Source: JACOND01 sp965202795 (lineage in GTDB: Bacteria; Bdellovibrionota; Bdellovibrionia; Bdellovibrionales; UBA1609). From it: a DNA stretch of 64,000 bases. Each line of letters begins with the position of its first letter. Within the stretch, counting starts at the first letter, position 1. The position numbers were made by a program, and so were the translations under genes. Shown one piece after another: positions 1-8,766 of this stretch. The stretch spans positions 868,001 through 932,000 of the forward strand of contig OZ241848.1 in NCBI GenBank assembly GCA_965202795.1, in the 5' to 3' direction. The notes beneath the pieces were generated by a model. It searched no databases and had not been told where the DNA came from. It was given only the letters and a program-made list of their open reading frames with translations.

Positions 1-1140
1 AAAGCGCGCTTTTTCCAGGCCATGCGCTTTGATCCCCTGTTCCAGAGCCTCAAGGCTGTCCTCTCTCTGCCCGCCGCCAATGATCTCGCCATAGCCCTCC
101 GCGGCAAGAAGATCAAAGCTGAGGGACAGCTCCGGCCGCTGCGGATCGGCCTTCATGTAAAAAGCCTTGACCCCTTTGGGGTAGCGGTGGACAAAAACCG
201 GCTGCTCAAACCGGGAGCTGATAAGAGTCTCATCCGCGGCGCCAAGGTCTTTTCCCTCCTGAAAGCCGGGGGAGGCTTTTCTCAAAATTTCCGCCGCCTC
301 CTCATAGCTTAGGCGGGGGAAAGGCGCGCGGGCCTTTTCCAAAGGCCCGGTGTCCCGCTCCAAAATCTCAAAATCCTCTTTTTGGCTTTCCAGCGCGCCC
401 TGAACCGCATGCTCCACAAGCCGCTCCGCGGCCTCCATAGCCCCGTCCAGATCTTGAAAAGCCATCTCCGGCTCAATCATCCAAAACTCCAAAAGATGGC
501 GGCGGGTGCTGGATTTTTCGGCCCGAAAAACAGGGGCAAAGCAGTAAACATTTCCATAAGCTGCCGCGGCGGCCTCCATGTGCAGCTGGCCGCTCTGGCT
601 GAGATAAGCCGGCCCCTGATCAAAAAACCCCGCTTTAAAAAGAGAGGATGTCCCCTCGCAGCTGCTGAAGGCAAAAAGCGGCGGCTCAATCTGCAAAAAG
701 CCCTCTTTTTGAAAAAAGCTGTGGATTCCCTGAATCAGCCGGTTTCTGATTCTCATTATGGCCCTCTGCTTTTTTGACCGCAGCCAGAGATGCCTCCGGC
801 TCAAAAGAAAGTCTGGCCCGTGGGATTTTTTTCCCAGCGGCCAGGGCTGGCTTTTGGCGATGATTTGAAGGCTTTGCGCCTCCAGCTCAAAGCCGCCCCG
901 CCACGGCCTGACTTTTCCCTCAACCTGAACGGAAGTCTCCAGGCTCAGCTCCGAAAAGGCCGCAATGGCCTCTTTCTGAGAGCGGCCCTCCGCAAACACG
1001 CACTGGCAATAGCCTGTCCCATCGCGGAGAATCAAAAAAGATATCCTGCCGGAAGAGCGAAGCTGATAAACCCAGCCCTTCAGCCGGGCCTCCCGCCCCT
1101 CAAACTGATTCAAGTCTCTGATAAAAACTCTTTTTGGCAT
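1..1140 (-). CDS. asnS: asparaginyl-tRNA synthetase, 3' end outside window
   Basis: Charges tRNA-Asn with asparagine in the cytoplasm. Reading the minus strand from the ATG at 1140 gives an open frame to the left edge, so the C-terminus is missing. The N-terminus (MPKRVFIRDLNQFEG) leads into an OB-fold anticodon-binding domain of about 100 residues. The class II core follows, with motif 2 FRAEKSSTRRHLLEFWMIEP; the FWMIEPE ending is typical of AsnRS rather than AspRS. Near the left edge is GEIIGGGQRED, part of the active-site region. An AGAGG-like ribosome-binding site precedes the ATG. It is transcribed leftward and no neighbour on its upstream side appears to be co-transcribed, since the next gene on that strand ends 232 bases away. 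Confidence 0.93.
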   Translation of the reverse strand, partial: MPKRVFIRDLNQFEGREARLKGWVYQLRSSGRISFLILRDGTGYCQCVFAEGRSQKEAIAAFSELSLETSVQVEGKVRPWRGGFELEAQSLQIIAKSQPWPLGKKSHGPDFLLSRRHLWLRSKKQRAIMRIRNRLIQGIHSFFQKEGFLQIEPPLFAFSSCEGTSSLFKAGFFDQGPAYLSQSGQLHMEAAAAAYGNVYCFAPVFRAEKSSTRRHLLEFWMIEPEMAFQDLDGAMEAAERLVEHAVQGALESQKEDFEILERDTGPLEKARAPFPRLSYEEAAEILRKASPGFQEGKDLGAADETLISSRFEQPVFVHRYPKGVKAFYMKADPQRPELSLSFDLLAAEGYGEIIGGGQREDSLEALEQGIKAHGLEKARF

Positions 1141-1371
1141 GGGCCGCCTCTTTTTTAAAGTTTTTCCAGTGAGGTTTTCAAGCTGCCGCGCGCATTAAGG
1201 GGTTTCAAGGCATCCGGCATGGCATTATTAGAAGATTTTTTTAAAGGCTAAAAAGCGCTTGTCCAAGACGGATATTTGATCTCATTAACAAATTAAGCCA
1301 TGTTTTTCCAAAAAACCAGGGTTTTTATAAAATTTTCGGCTTTTTCCCCGGGCAAGGCCCCGTTTTGTCTG
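1141..1371. other. intergenic, nothing recognised
   Basis: Gap between the methyltransferase-HNH gene and asnS, both on the minus strand. It should hold the asnS promoter. I see AT-rich stretches but no clear paired -35/-10 boxes, hairpin terminator or RNA gene. Confidence 0.4.
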
Positions 1372-2658
1372 TCAGCTCCGCAGCATGCCATGTTTTCTCA
1401 GCCGCGCCTTAAGATAAGCCATTGACTGGCTGCCCTTTGCTGAGTTGCAGTGGCCGCAAAGCAGCTGGAGACTGGAGTTTGTGTCCTGGCCGCCCCTTGA
1501 AAGCGGGACCACATGATCTTTATGAAAATGCCTGAACTCAAAATGATGCCCGCAGCCATTGCAATAGCCTTTTTGCTTTCCATAAAGCCGGAGCTTTATG
1601 TTTTTTGAGGGCCTGGGCGCGTTTTTGACAGGCAGGTCTTTTCTGACTGTGATCTCCATGGGAAAAAGCTTAAGCTGCCCTTCAAGCTCAGTTTTGGCGC
1701 GTTTTTTGACAAGCTCCCCGGCCTTGGGGGACAAATCTATGCCGATCCATTTTCTGCCCAGCTTTTCGGCGGCTATGCAGGCGGTGGCGCAGCCGCAGAA
1801 CGGGTCCAGGACAATCCCGCCCGGCGGGCAGGAGGCCTTGATTATGCGCTCTAAAAGCGCCAGAGGCTTCTGGGTCGGATAGCCGGTTTTTTCTTTCCTG
1901 CCCCCTCCCATAAACCCAATATTCCAATAATCAGGCAAAGGCAGCCCCGGGGCCGGGCTGTCTATGTAATAAATGGAATCATAGTTTTTTTCTTTTATTT
2001 TTTTTGCAGCCTTGGGATTGTTTTTGTCATATATCCTTAGAATTTTTTTTCCTTTGCTTGATCCCGCATTATAGCCCCGGTCTCTTATTTGTTTCATTGA
2101 TTCTGTCAATTCGCCGTATTGTTTGTAAAACATATATGAATTTGACTTTGAGAACACAAATATAGTGTCATGATTTCTTTGAAAAAATCTTGCGCTGTTG
2201 CTCCATTTTTTATAACACCAGACAATTTCATTGATAAAATTCTTTTTCCCAAACACAGCGTCCATAACCAGCTTTATGCTGTGGCTCATTGTCTGGTCGC
2301 AGTGAAAGTATATGGAGCCTGTGTCTTTCAGGATGCGATGCAGCTCCAAAAGCCGCATAGCCATATAAATAAGATAAGCCTTGTCTTTGTCTCCATTGAC
2401 AATGCCGACGGCATGGATAACCTCATAAAGGCTTGGATGCCTGTCCGAAAGCTCTCCCCACCAGGCATCGTCTGTGTCCGACAAATGCCAGACATCCTTA
2501 AAATTGGCCCCCGCCGCGCGGCTGCCTATGGGGGCGCCGTAGTTTTTGTTTGAGTTGAAGGGCGGGTCAATGTAAACCAGATCAACGGACTTGTCCGGCA
2601 GGCCGCGCAGGACCTCCAGATTGTCTCTTATAAAAAGCGTTCGGCTCAGCTTTTTCAT
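1372..2658 (-). CDS. DNA methyltransferase fused to HNH endonuclease domain (downstream copy)
   Basis: A 428-residue protein. The N-terminus has the beta-class amino-methyltransferase motif IV, DPPF, at about residues 31-34. A variable centre follows, then the S-adenosylmethionine site VLDPFCGCATACIAAEKLGR. Motif IV before motif I defines the beta class (N6-adenine or N4-cytosine). The last 80 residues are an HNH nuclease domain: CNGCG, then HKDHVVPLSRGGQDTN, then LCGHCNSAKG, with paired cysteines, the H-N-H residues and an adjacent D. I start it at MKKLSR, where identity with the upstream copy begins; a longer frame would only read back into that copy's tail. Only seven bases separate the two genes. 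The fused protein may both methylate and cut, or the HNH part may serve another role; no separate restriction gene is visible. Confidence 0.82.
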   Translation of the reverse strand: MKKLSRTLFIRDNLEVLRGLPDKSVDLVYIDPPFNSNKNYGAPIGSRAAGANFKDVWHLSDTDDAWWGELSDRHPSLYEVIHAVGIVNGDKDKAYLIYMAMRLLELHRILKDTGSIYFHCDQTMSHSIKLVMDAVFGKKNFINEIVWCYKKWSNSARFFQRNHDTIFVFSKSNSYMFYKQYGELTESMKQIRDRGYNAGSSKGKKILRIYDKNNPKAAKKIKEKNYDSIYYIDSPAPGLPLPDYWNIGFMGGGRKEKTGYPTQKPLALLERIIKASCPPGGIVLDPFCGCATACIAAEKLGRKWIGIDLSPKAGELVKKRAKTELEGQLKLFPMEITVRKDLPVKNAPRPSKNIKLRLYGKQKGYCNGCGHHFEFRHFHKDHVVPLSRGGQDTNSSLQLLCGHCNSAKGSQSMAYLKARLRKHGMLRS

Positions 2659-2665
2659 CTTATTG

Positions 2666-4060
2666 TCAGCTCCGCAGCATGCCATGTTTTCTCAGCCGCG
2701 CTTTAAGATAAGCCATTGACTGGCTGCCCTTTGCTGAGTTGCAGTGGCCGCAAAGCAGCTGGAGATTGGCGTTTGTGTCCTGGCCGCCTCTTGAAAGCGG
2801 GACCACATGATCTTTATGAAAATGCCTGAACTCAAAATGATGCCCGCAGCCATTGCAATAGCCTTTTTGCTTTCCATAAAGCCGGAGCTTTATGTTTTTT
2901 GAGGGCCTGGGGGCGTTTTTGACAGGCAGGTCTTTTCTGACTGTGATCTCCATGGGAAAAAGCTTAAGCTGCCCTTCAAGCTCAGTCTTGGCCCGCGATT
3001 TGACAAGCTCCCCGGCCTTGGGGGACAAATCTATGCCGATCCATTTTCTGCCCAGCTTTTCGGCGGCTATGCAGGCGGTGGCGCAGCCGCAGAACGGGTC
3101 CAGGACAATCCCGCCCGGCGGGCAGGAGGCCTTGATTATGCGCTCTAAAAGCGCCAGGGGCTTCTGGGTCGGATAGCCGGTTCGCTCTTTTCCCATGCTT
3201 TGAGATATATTCGCCCATATATTGTTTACAGGAATGCCCTTAGCGCTTTCAAGCCTGAGCTTTCTGTAAATTTTATTGCCTGTGATTTCAATATCGCCGG
3301 CCCTGTCTATTTCAGCCAATTTCTTTTTTGATGTTTTCCATCCAGAAGGATGGGGGTTTTTAAAGCCCTTGTATGTATAGCAAAGGTTAGGCCTTTCTCC
3401 CAAGCCTTTTGATCGAAAAGGGCTCCTTCTTTGATAAATGCCTTTGCTGTCTTTCCATTTAAATTTTTCCTCTATATATTCTTTTGAATAAGGGGTTTTT
3501 ATTTCCTCTCCATTAAAGCTCCATGAGCCGCTTTTTGAATAAAATAAAATTGTGTCTGAATTTTTGCCATAGTTTTTTATTTTAAACTGGCTTGTTTTTG
3601 CAGCTCCCTGAATCCTTCTCCATATAATCTCATTTCTGAAATTCTTTTTCCCAAACACAGCGTCCATAACCAGCTTTATGCTGTGGCTCATTGTCTGGTC
3701 GCAGTGAAAGTATATGGAGCCTGTGTCTTTCAGGACGCGATGCAGCTCCAAAAGGCGCATAGCCATATAAATAAGATAAGCCTTGTCTTTGTCTCCATTG
3801 ACAAGCCCTACGGCATGGATAACCTCATAAAGGCTTGGATGCCTGTCCGAAAGCTCTCCCCACCAGGCATCGTCTGTGTCCGACAAATGCCAGACATCCT
3901 TAAAATTGGCCCCCGCCGCGCGGCTGCCTATGGGGGCGCCGTAGTTTTTGTTTGAGTTGAAGGGCGGGTCAATGTAAACCAGATCAACGGACTTGTCCGG
4001 CAGGCCGCGCAGGACCTCCAGATTGTCTCTTATAAAAAGCGTTCGGCTCAGCTTTTTCAT
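2666..4060 (-). CDS. DNA methyltransferase fused to HNH endonuclease domain (upstream copy)
   Basis: A 464-residue paralogue of the next gene, nearly identical to it over the first ~125 residues (MKKLSR to FGKKNF) and again from TGYPTQKP to the C-terminus. It has DPPF near residue 31, VLDPFCGCATA in the SAM site, and the C-terminal HNH motif HKDHVVPLSRGGQDTN. The roughly 150-residue centre (NEIIWRRIQGAAKTSQ to QSMGKERTG) is unrelated to that of the sister gene and more AT-rich. In beta-class enzymes this position usually carries target recognition, so the two probably recognise different sites. The frame stays open upstream to 4282, but that stretch overlaps the neighbouring gene and has no counterpart in the sister copy, so I use the ATG at 4060. 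Confidence 0.82.
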   Translation of the reverse strand: MKKLSRTLFIRDNLEVLRGLPDKSVDLVYIDPPFNSNKNYGAPIGSRAAGANFKDVWHLSDTDDAWWGELSDRHPSLYEVIHAVGLVNGDKDKAYLIYMAMRLLELHRVLKDTGSIYFHCDQTMSHSIKLVMDAVFGKKNFRNEIIWRRIQGAAKTSQFKIKNYGKNSDTILFYSKSGSWSFNGEEIKTPYSKEYIEEKFKWKDSKGIYQRRSPFRSKGLGERPNLCYTYKGFKNPHPSGWKTSKKKLAEIDRAGDIEITGNKIYRKLRLESAKGIPVNNIWANISQSMGKERTGYPTQKPLALLERIIKASCPPGGIVLDPFCGCATACIAAEKLGRKWIGIDLSPKAGELVKSRAKTELEGQLKLFPMEITVRKDLPVKNAPRPSKNIKLRLYGKQKGYCNGCGHHFEFRHFHKDHVVPLSRGGQDTNANLQLLCGHCNSAKGSQSMAYLKARLRKHGMLRS

Positions 4061-4200
4061 CTTAAAATCCACGAAAGCGGAAACTCTTTGCGCTTTTGGA
4101 AATGGGCCGCATTCTTGCTTTTCCCTCTGAAAACAGGCTGTGTCAATGCCGATGCCGCGGCGCGGCGCCGCCGGGCGGCCCTCCAGTTTCATGACATGCT

Positions 4201-5058
4201 TCAGAAGAGGCTGTCTGGCCCGGCCTCCCTCAGGCGGCGGGAGATCTGCAAAAAGCCCCTCCAAAGGACCGCCGCGCCCCACAAAACAGAAAGCAGCAGC
4301 AGGAGCTTGCCCAAATTGCCTGCCAGGCTGGCCAGCCAGGCGTAATGCTCCATATTGCCTGTCGCGGTCAGAATGTAATGCCAGTCATGGGTTTCGGGGC
4401 TGTCCATCCCCGTCCCGCCGCCTGTCAGGGGCATTTTTTTGTCATGCGCGTCGTATATGTAAGGCGCGATGTCCAAAAAATTCTGCCCCAGCCACCAAAG
4501 GCCAACAGACGCCTCAAAATTATCCCTCTGCCAGAGAAACCGCGCCATAACGGCCAGCGGAACAAGCAGCTGCATAAGGGTTCCGCCAAGAGCATGCAAA
4601 AGCTGGCCCCCAAACCGGAAAACCAGGTGGCCGGCCTCGTGAATGGCCAGGTCGGCATTGTGCAGAATCGAGTCAGCCGCCCCGCGCGGGTTTTCGGCAA
4701 AATTTGTGTCGTTGAAAAAGCTTAAGCCCCAGAGCGCCATGACAAGGCAGGCAATGGCGCGGGGAAACAGCCAGGACTGCTCCAGCGGGCTTTTCACAAA
4801 CAAAATTTTTCGGAGGAGCAGCTGGATCCATTTGCTGGCCGGGCGGGCCTTTCGGCTGGGCCGGCCTTGCGGCGGCGCCTGTTTCGGCAGACGGCCTTGC
4901 GGCCGCTCAAAAAACAGCTTCATCCTCTTCAGCATAGCAGATCCAGCCCCCGCCGGCGAGCTGTAAAGGCGCCGGCCGCGCCCCTCTGAGAGCTTGTCCG
5001 CAGCCGGCGGGATTTTTTTTTCAAACAGCCCCTTGACAAAGGCTTTAAAAGCCCCCAT
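4201..5058 (-). CDS. membrane protein with HEAGH zinc-protease-like motif
   Basis: About 285 residues from the ATG at 5058; a GTG at 5124 is an alternative start. A basic, low-complexity N-terminus precedes several hydrophobic segments, around AIACLVMALWGLSFF, LLVPLAVMARFLW and LLLLLSVLWGAAVLW. Between them lies AIHEAGHLVF, the HExxH signature of zinc metalloproteases, followed by a small-residue-rich helix as in membrane-embedded families. A third zinc ligand is not obvious, so activity is inferred only. The cytosolic or periplasmic side cannot be told. It is divergent from the ABC exporter operon, with about 100 bases between the two starts, so the two may share a control region. Confidence 0.6.
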   Translation of the reverse strand: MGAFKAFVKGLFEKKIPPAADKLSEGRGRRLYSSPAGAGSAMLKRMKLFFERPQGRLPKQAPPQGRPSRKARPASKWIQLLLRKILFVKSPLEQSWLFPRAIACLVMALWGLSFFNDTNFAENPRGAADSILHNADLAIHEAGHLVFRFGGQLLHALGGTLMQLLVPLAVMARFLWQRDNFEASVGLWWLGQNFLDIAPYIYDAHDKKMPLTGGGTGMDSPETHDWHYILTATGNMEHYAWLASLAGNLGKLLLLLSVLWGAAVLWRGFLQISRRLREAGPDSLF

Positions 5059-5154
5059 TTTAAAGCTTTGCGGCGGGCGCTTTTTTGGCCGGCCGGGGCC
5101 GCCCCTGAGCGGGGCCTGCCCCACGCCCCTAAAACCCCCGCCCTTAAACCGCTT

Positions 5155-6147
5155 ATGATAGAAGTCAGGGCGCTTTCAAAAAACTATGGCCCCCGCCGGG
5201 CCATTTCTGATGTGAGCTTTACTGTCCACAGGGGGGAGGTTGTGGGCTTTCTGGGGCCGAATGGCGCCGGCAAAACGACAACCATGAGGATTCTGGCCGG
5301 ATTTATGGCCCCCAGCCGGGGGGAGGCCCTGATTGACCGCATTGACATTTCCGAATCCCCCATCCCGGCCAAAAAAAAGCTCGGCTATCTTCCCGAAGCC
5401 CCTCCCCTTTATGAGGACATGTATGTGGAGGAATACCTGAAATACGCTGCCCGGCTGAAGCTCTGCGATTCAAAAAAAATCCCCGCGCTTGTGGAATCAG
5501 CTATGGAAAAAACCGGCCTGAAAGATGTCCGCCGCCGCCTCATTCAAAACCTCTCCAAGGGCTTTAAGCAGCGGACAGGGCTGGCGCAGGCTCTGGTCTC
5601 CGATCCGGAGGTTTTGATCTTGGACGAGCCGACCGCGGGCCTTGACCCCAAGCAGGTTTTTGAAATGAGGGGGCTTTTGTCCGATCTAAAGGGGCGGCAC
5701 ACGATCATTCTCTCAACGCATATTCTCTCTGAGGCGCAGGTGAGCTGTGAAAGGGTGATCATCATCAATGAGGGGAAAATCATTGCGGAGGACAGCCTTG
5801 AGGGCCTGAGCCAAAAGCTCCAGGGCCGGCAGCGGCGGATTTTTGTGAGGGCAAAAAAACTCGATGGCCTGAAGCAGGCGCTCCAGCCCCTGAAAGGCGC
5901 GCTGTCCGCAAAGCCTGTCCCTGGAGGCATTGAGCTGGAAACCGCCCCCCAGAAGGAGGGCGGCGCGGACAATATTAACGAGGACATCGCCAAAGCGGTA
6001 ATTTCCGGGGGGTTCGGCCTCATAGAGATAAAAGAGCGGGAGCTGGGCCTGGAGGATGTGTTTATGCGCCTGACTGGCGGATCTGCCGGGCCGGCCGCAG
6101 GCAGCGAAACAGCCTCCGGCGGAGAAAGCCGGGGCATGAAAAATTAA
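5155..6147 (+). CDS. ABC transporter ATPase (GldA/CcmA type)
   Basis: A 330-residue ATP-binding subunit of an ABC-2 exporter. Walker A is GPNGAGKTT at residues 34-42, the signature is LSKGFKQR, Walker B is LILDEPTAGLD, and the switch histidine is in STHILSE. The C-terminal ~90 residues form the extra domain common in this subfamily. I start at MIEVRALSKNYG because family members begin with this strand; upstream in-frame codons are low-complexity. It opens a four-gene co-directional operon with permease, GldG-like and DUF4340-like genes, a layout known from gliding-motility (gldA-gldF-gldG) and related loci. The cargo is unknown. Gliding itself is not implied, since many non-gliding bacteria carry this set. 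Confidence 0.88.
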   Translation: MIEVRALSKNYGPRRAISDVSFTVHRGEVVGFLGPNGAGKTTTMRILAGFMAPSRGEALIDRIDISESPIPAKKKLGYLPEAPPLYEDMYVEEYLKYAARLKLCDSKKIPALVESAMEKTGLKDVRRRLIQNLSKGFKQRTGLAQALVSDPEVLILDEPTAGLDPKQVFEMRGLLSDLKGRHTIILSTHILSEAQVSCERVIIINEGKIIAEDSLEGLSQKLQGRQRRIFVRAKKLDGLKQALQPLKGALSAKPVPGGIELETAPQKEGGADNINEDIAKAVISGGFGLIEIKERELGLEDVFMRLTGGSAGPAAGSETASGGESRGMKN

Positions 6148-6182
6148 AGCCTTAAAGCGGGGCCGGGGCATGGAGATTTGAT

Positions 6183-6989
6183 ATGGAAAAGCATCAAAGC
6201 CTTTTTGACGAGATCAAGCTGTTTTTCCGCCAGACATGGACAGTCGGATCCAAGGAGTTTGCCGGAAGGGTTCGCCGCCCCATGTTTTCCGTTCTTATAG
6301 GGGCCGCGGCCAGCATTACAGGCCCCTTTTTTTTCCAGCAGCTCGCGGGCTTTTCCGGCGGCTACAGCCCCTTCCCCCAGCAGCAGGGGCGCTCAAGCAT
6401 TCATGCGGAGGTTTTTATGCCCCATGTGAGCCTTGTCAATTTTTTGCTGCTTTTTCTGGCCCCGCTTTTGGCCATGGCGCTTCTGACTGAAGAGAAAAAA
6501 AGCCGCAGCTTTGATCTGCTGATGACCGCGCCGCTTTCCTCTCTGCATATCACTGCCGGCAAGTATTTTGCCCTGCTGGCGCAGCTGGCCCTGTTTATTT
6601 TGATCAGCCTGATTTATCCGCTTTCAACAGCTTTTTTTGCGGACATCCCCTTCCGCCTTCTGTTTTCGGCCTACGCGGGGCTGTTTTTCCTGGCAGCCAA
6701 TTACGGGGCCATCGGCCTTTTTACATCTTCTCTGACAAAATCCAATATTTTGAGCTTTTTTGCGGGGCTGATTTTGATTCTTCTCTGGTTTTCGTTTGCC
6801 CTGTGGGGCAGCGGCTTTCAGAGCCAGGCGCTGTCAGCCGCCATGGATTACCTTTCAGCCCCCAGGCATTTTGAGGAGCTGGCGAAAGGCCATGTTCTGA
6901 TCAGCTCTCTGGCGTTTTTTGTCAGCGTGACTGTGTTTTTTCTTTTTCTGGCCCGCAGCTCGCTTGAGTTTTCGAGATGGAGGCCCTGA
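6183..6989 (+). CDS. ABC-2 type permease (GldF-like)
   Basis: A 268-residue membrane subunit of the exporter. It starts at an ATG preceded by GGAG. I see six hydrophobic segments, among them SVLIGAAASITGPFFF, LVNFLLLFLAPLLAMALL, YFALLAQLALFILISLIY and NILSFFAGLILILLWFSF. The EEKKSRSFDLLMTAPLSS loop after the second segment is the conserved cytoplasmic motif of ABC-2 permeases that contacts the ATPase. It lies 35 bases after the ATPase gene and 37 before the GldG-like gene, so all are probably co-transcribed. Confidence 0.85.
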   Translation: MEKHQSLFDEIKLFFRQTWTVGSKEFAGRVRRPMFSVLIGAAASITGPFFFQQLAGFSGGYSPFPQQQGRSSIHAEVFMPHVSLVNFLLLFLAPLLAMALLTEEKKSRSFDLLMTAPLSSLHITAGKYFALLAQLALFILISLIYPLSTAFFADIPFRLLFSAYAGLFFLAANYGAIGLFTSSLTKSNILSFFAGLILILLWFSFALWGSGFQSQALSAAMDYLSAPRHFEELAKGHVLISSLAFFVSVTVFFLFLARSSLEFSRWRP

Positions 6990-7026
6990 GGCAGAGCCTG
7001 CGCGGCAAAAACGGAGGATTTAGAAA

Positions 7027-8766
7027 ATGAAATTATGGGGAAAAATCGGGCTTCTTGTGAGCGGGATATCGCTGATCTGCATCGCCGCGCCCGCCGCGAT
7101 TCTTTTTCTTTTCGCGCCGGGGGCGGGCCTTCCGCGCTGGCTTCTTTACCCCGGCCTTGGGGTTTGCGCCCTGGGGCTTTTGGTCTTTATCGCTTTCAGC
7201 TGGAGGCTCTGCCTGGAGGTTTTTTTGGACATTCTCTCCATGAAAACCGCCAAAAGGGGTTTGAGCTTTGGCTGGTCGCTGGCCCTTTTAATTGTTTTTC
7301 TCGCCTCAGGCGGATACCTGGCCAGGCGCTTTGACAAGTCCTTTGATCTGACAGAGGAGGGGATCCATTCGCTCTCGCCCAAGACCAAAGACATTTTAAG
7401 CTCTCTGGAAGCCCCTTTGGAGATCAGGATTTTTTACAAGGGCGGGGCTTCAGACCGCCGCTGGCTGGCGGAAAAAGACAGGATAAAGGCAGCGCTTTCG
7501 CTCTACAAGCTGGAAAGCCCCCATGTGAAGGCGGTTTTTCTGGACGCCAGAAAAAACGCCGCGCTGGCGGACGAATACCTCTCAGACCTCAGCGACAGGG
7601 AGCGAAAGAATGTTTTTGTTTTTGCGGTCTACAAAGGCGGCAAAGCCCGCGCAAATGAGCCTTTTGAAGAGGAGGAGCTGACCGGCGCCATCATTAAAGT
7701 CATGGCGCGAAAGCAGAGCGAAATATTGTTTCTCGCGGGCCATGGGGAAAGGGACTTAAAAAGCGAAAGCCGCGGCGGGCTGGGGCTTTTCAGCCAGTAT
7801 ATGGAGGGTTACGGATTCTCCCTCAAAGAATGGGTTTTTTCGCAGGACGGGCAGCCTGAAAAGCCGCCGGATCTGGCGATGATCATCGGCCCGCGGCGGC
7901 CCTTTTTGCCGGGCGAGCTGAAGTGGCTGAGGGGCTATCTCTCTCAGGGCGGGCGGATCTTTCTGGCTCTGGATCCGGGGGAAAAGCATGGCCTGAAAAG
8001 CTTTCTCGCTGATTACGGCGCGGATTTTTCTGATCAAATGATTTTCAGCTTTAGATCGAGTTTTAGAACCGGCGATGCCATGGCCCCTATGGGGGAGGTT
8101 TTTGACAGCTATCATTCTGTGACAAAGCGCTTTTCAGAGACCCGCGGCGCCGCGGCAGTCTTTTTAAAAGCCGCGCCGCTGGATATTTTGCCTGGGGCCG
8201 GCGAAAAATTTCAGTTTTTCCGCCTTGTGAAAACCGCCGGCGGAGACATTGCCGCAAAAAACCCCGGGAGCGTTCCCAAAAGAATCCCCCAAAAAGACCT
8301 TCGGTCTTTCACCATCGCTTTGGAGATGAGGGGCAAAAACCCCTCTCCCGATGAGCATGGCGGGGGCCATGAGGGCCATGATCATGGCGATGAGCGTGAT
8401 CATGGCTCGGAAAAACATGGCGGGGCGGATTCTGACTCTGAAAAAGAGGGGCATAAAAAATCAGAGGCGCCCGCCGCCGGCGGCGAAAAAAAAGAGGGGG
8501 AGCCTTTTCGGCTGATGATTTTTGGGGACAGCGATTTTTTGTCCAGTCAAATGTTTGAACTGGGGATAAACAGGGATCTGGCCATGAACGCTGTGGTGTC
8601 GCTTTTGGGCGAGGAAAACCTGATAACCCGGCCCAAGCGCCTCAAAGGGACAAAAGTCACCCTGACCCGCGCGGGAAAGCGGGGCATGCTGCTGCTGGTT
8701 TTTCTGCTGCCGGTCCTTTGCTTTGCGGCGGGCTTTGTTTTTTGGTGGCTGAGGAGAAGGGCGTGA
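7027..8766 (+). CDS. GldG-like auxiliary component of ABC exporter, with His-rich insert
   Basis: A 579-residue membrane-anchored protein of the Gld/DUF4350-like family. Two or three N-terminal membrane segments are followed by the family hallmark FDLTEEGIHSLSPKTKDILS, a large extracytoplasmic domain (ILFLAGHGERDLKSES and GGRIFLALDPGEK are typical), and one C-terminal membrane helix ending in basic residues. GGAGGA precedes the start. Around residues 438-470 there is a His/Asp/Glu-rich stretch (GGHEGHDHGDERDHG) that could bind metal and is unusual for the family. It overlaps the next gene by four bases, suggesting translational coupling. Its role is probably periplasmic cargo handling for the exporter; this is inference. 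Confidence 0.82.
   Translation: MKLWGKIGLLVSGISLICIAAPAAILFLFAPGAGLPRWLLYPGLGVCALGLLVFIAFSWRLCLEVFLDILSMKTAKRGLSFGWSLALLIVFLASGGYLARRFDKSFDLTEEGIHSLSPKTKDILSSLEAPLEIRIFYKGGASDRRWLAEKDRIKAALSLYKLESPHVKAVFLDARKNAALADEYLSDLSDRERKNVFVFAVYKGGKARANEPFEEEELTGAIIKVMARKQSEILFLAGHGERDLKSESRGGLGLFSQYMEGYGFSLKEWVFSQDGQPEKPPDLAMIIGPRRPFLPGELKWLRGYLSQGGRIFLALDPGEKHGLKSFLADYGADFSDQMIFSFRSSFRTGDAMAPMGEVFDSYHSVTKRFSETRGAAAVFLKAAPLDILPGAGEKFQFFRLVKTAGGDIAAKNPGSVPKRIPQKDLRSFTIALEMRGKNPSPDEHGGGHEGHDHGDERDHGSEKHGGADSDSEKEGHKKSEAPAAGGEKKEGEPFRLMIFGDSDFLSSQMFELGINRDLAMNAVVSLLGEENLITRPKRLKGTKVTLTRAGKRGMLLLVFLLPVLCFAAGFVFWWLRRRA

Noticed and set aside
22..1158. Plus-strand open frames in the first 1.2 kb
   Set aside because: They lie antisense to asnS, which has clear class II synthetase motifs.
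2659..2685. Extended N-terminus MACCGADNK for the second methyltransferase
   Set aside because: These codons overlap the end of the upstream copy; identity between the copies starts at MKKLSR.
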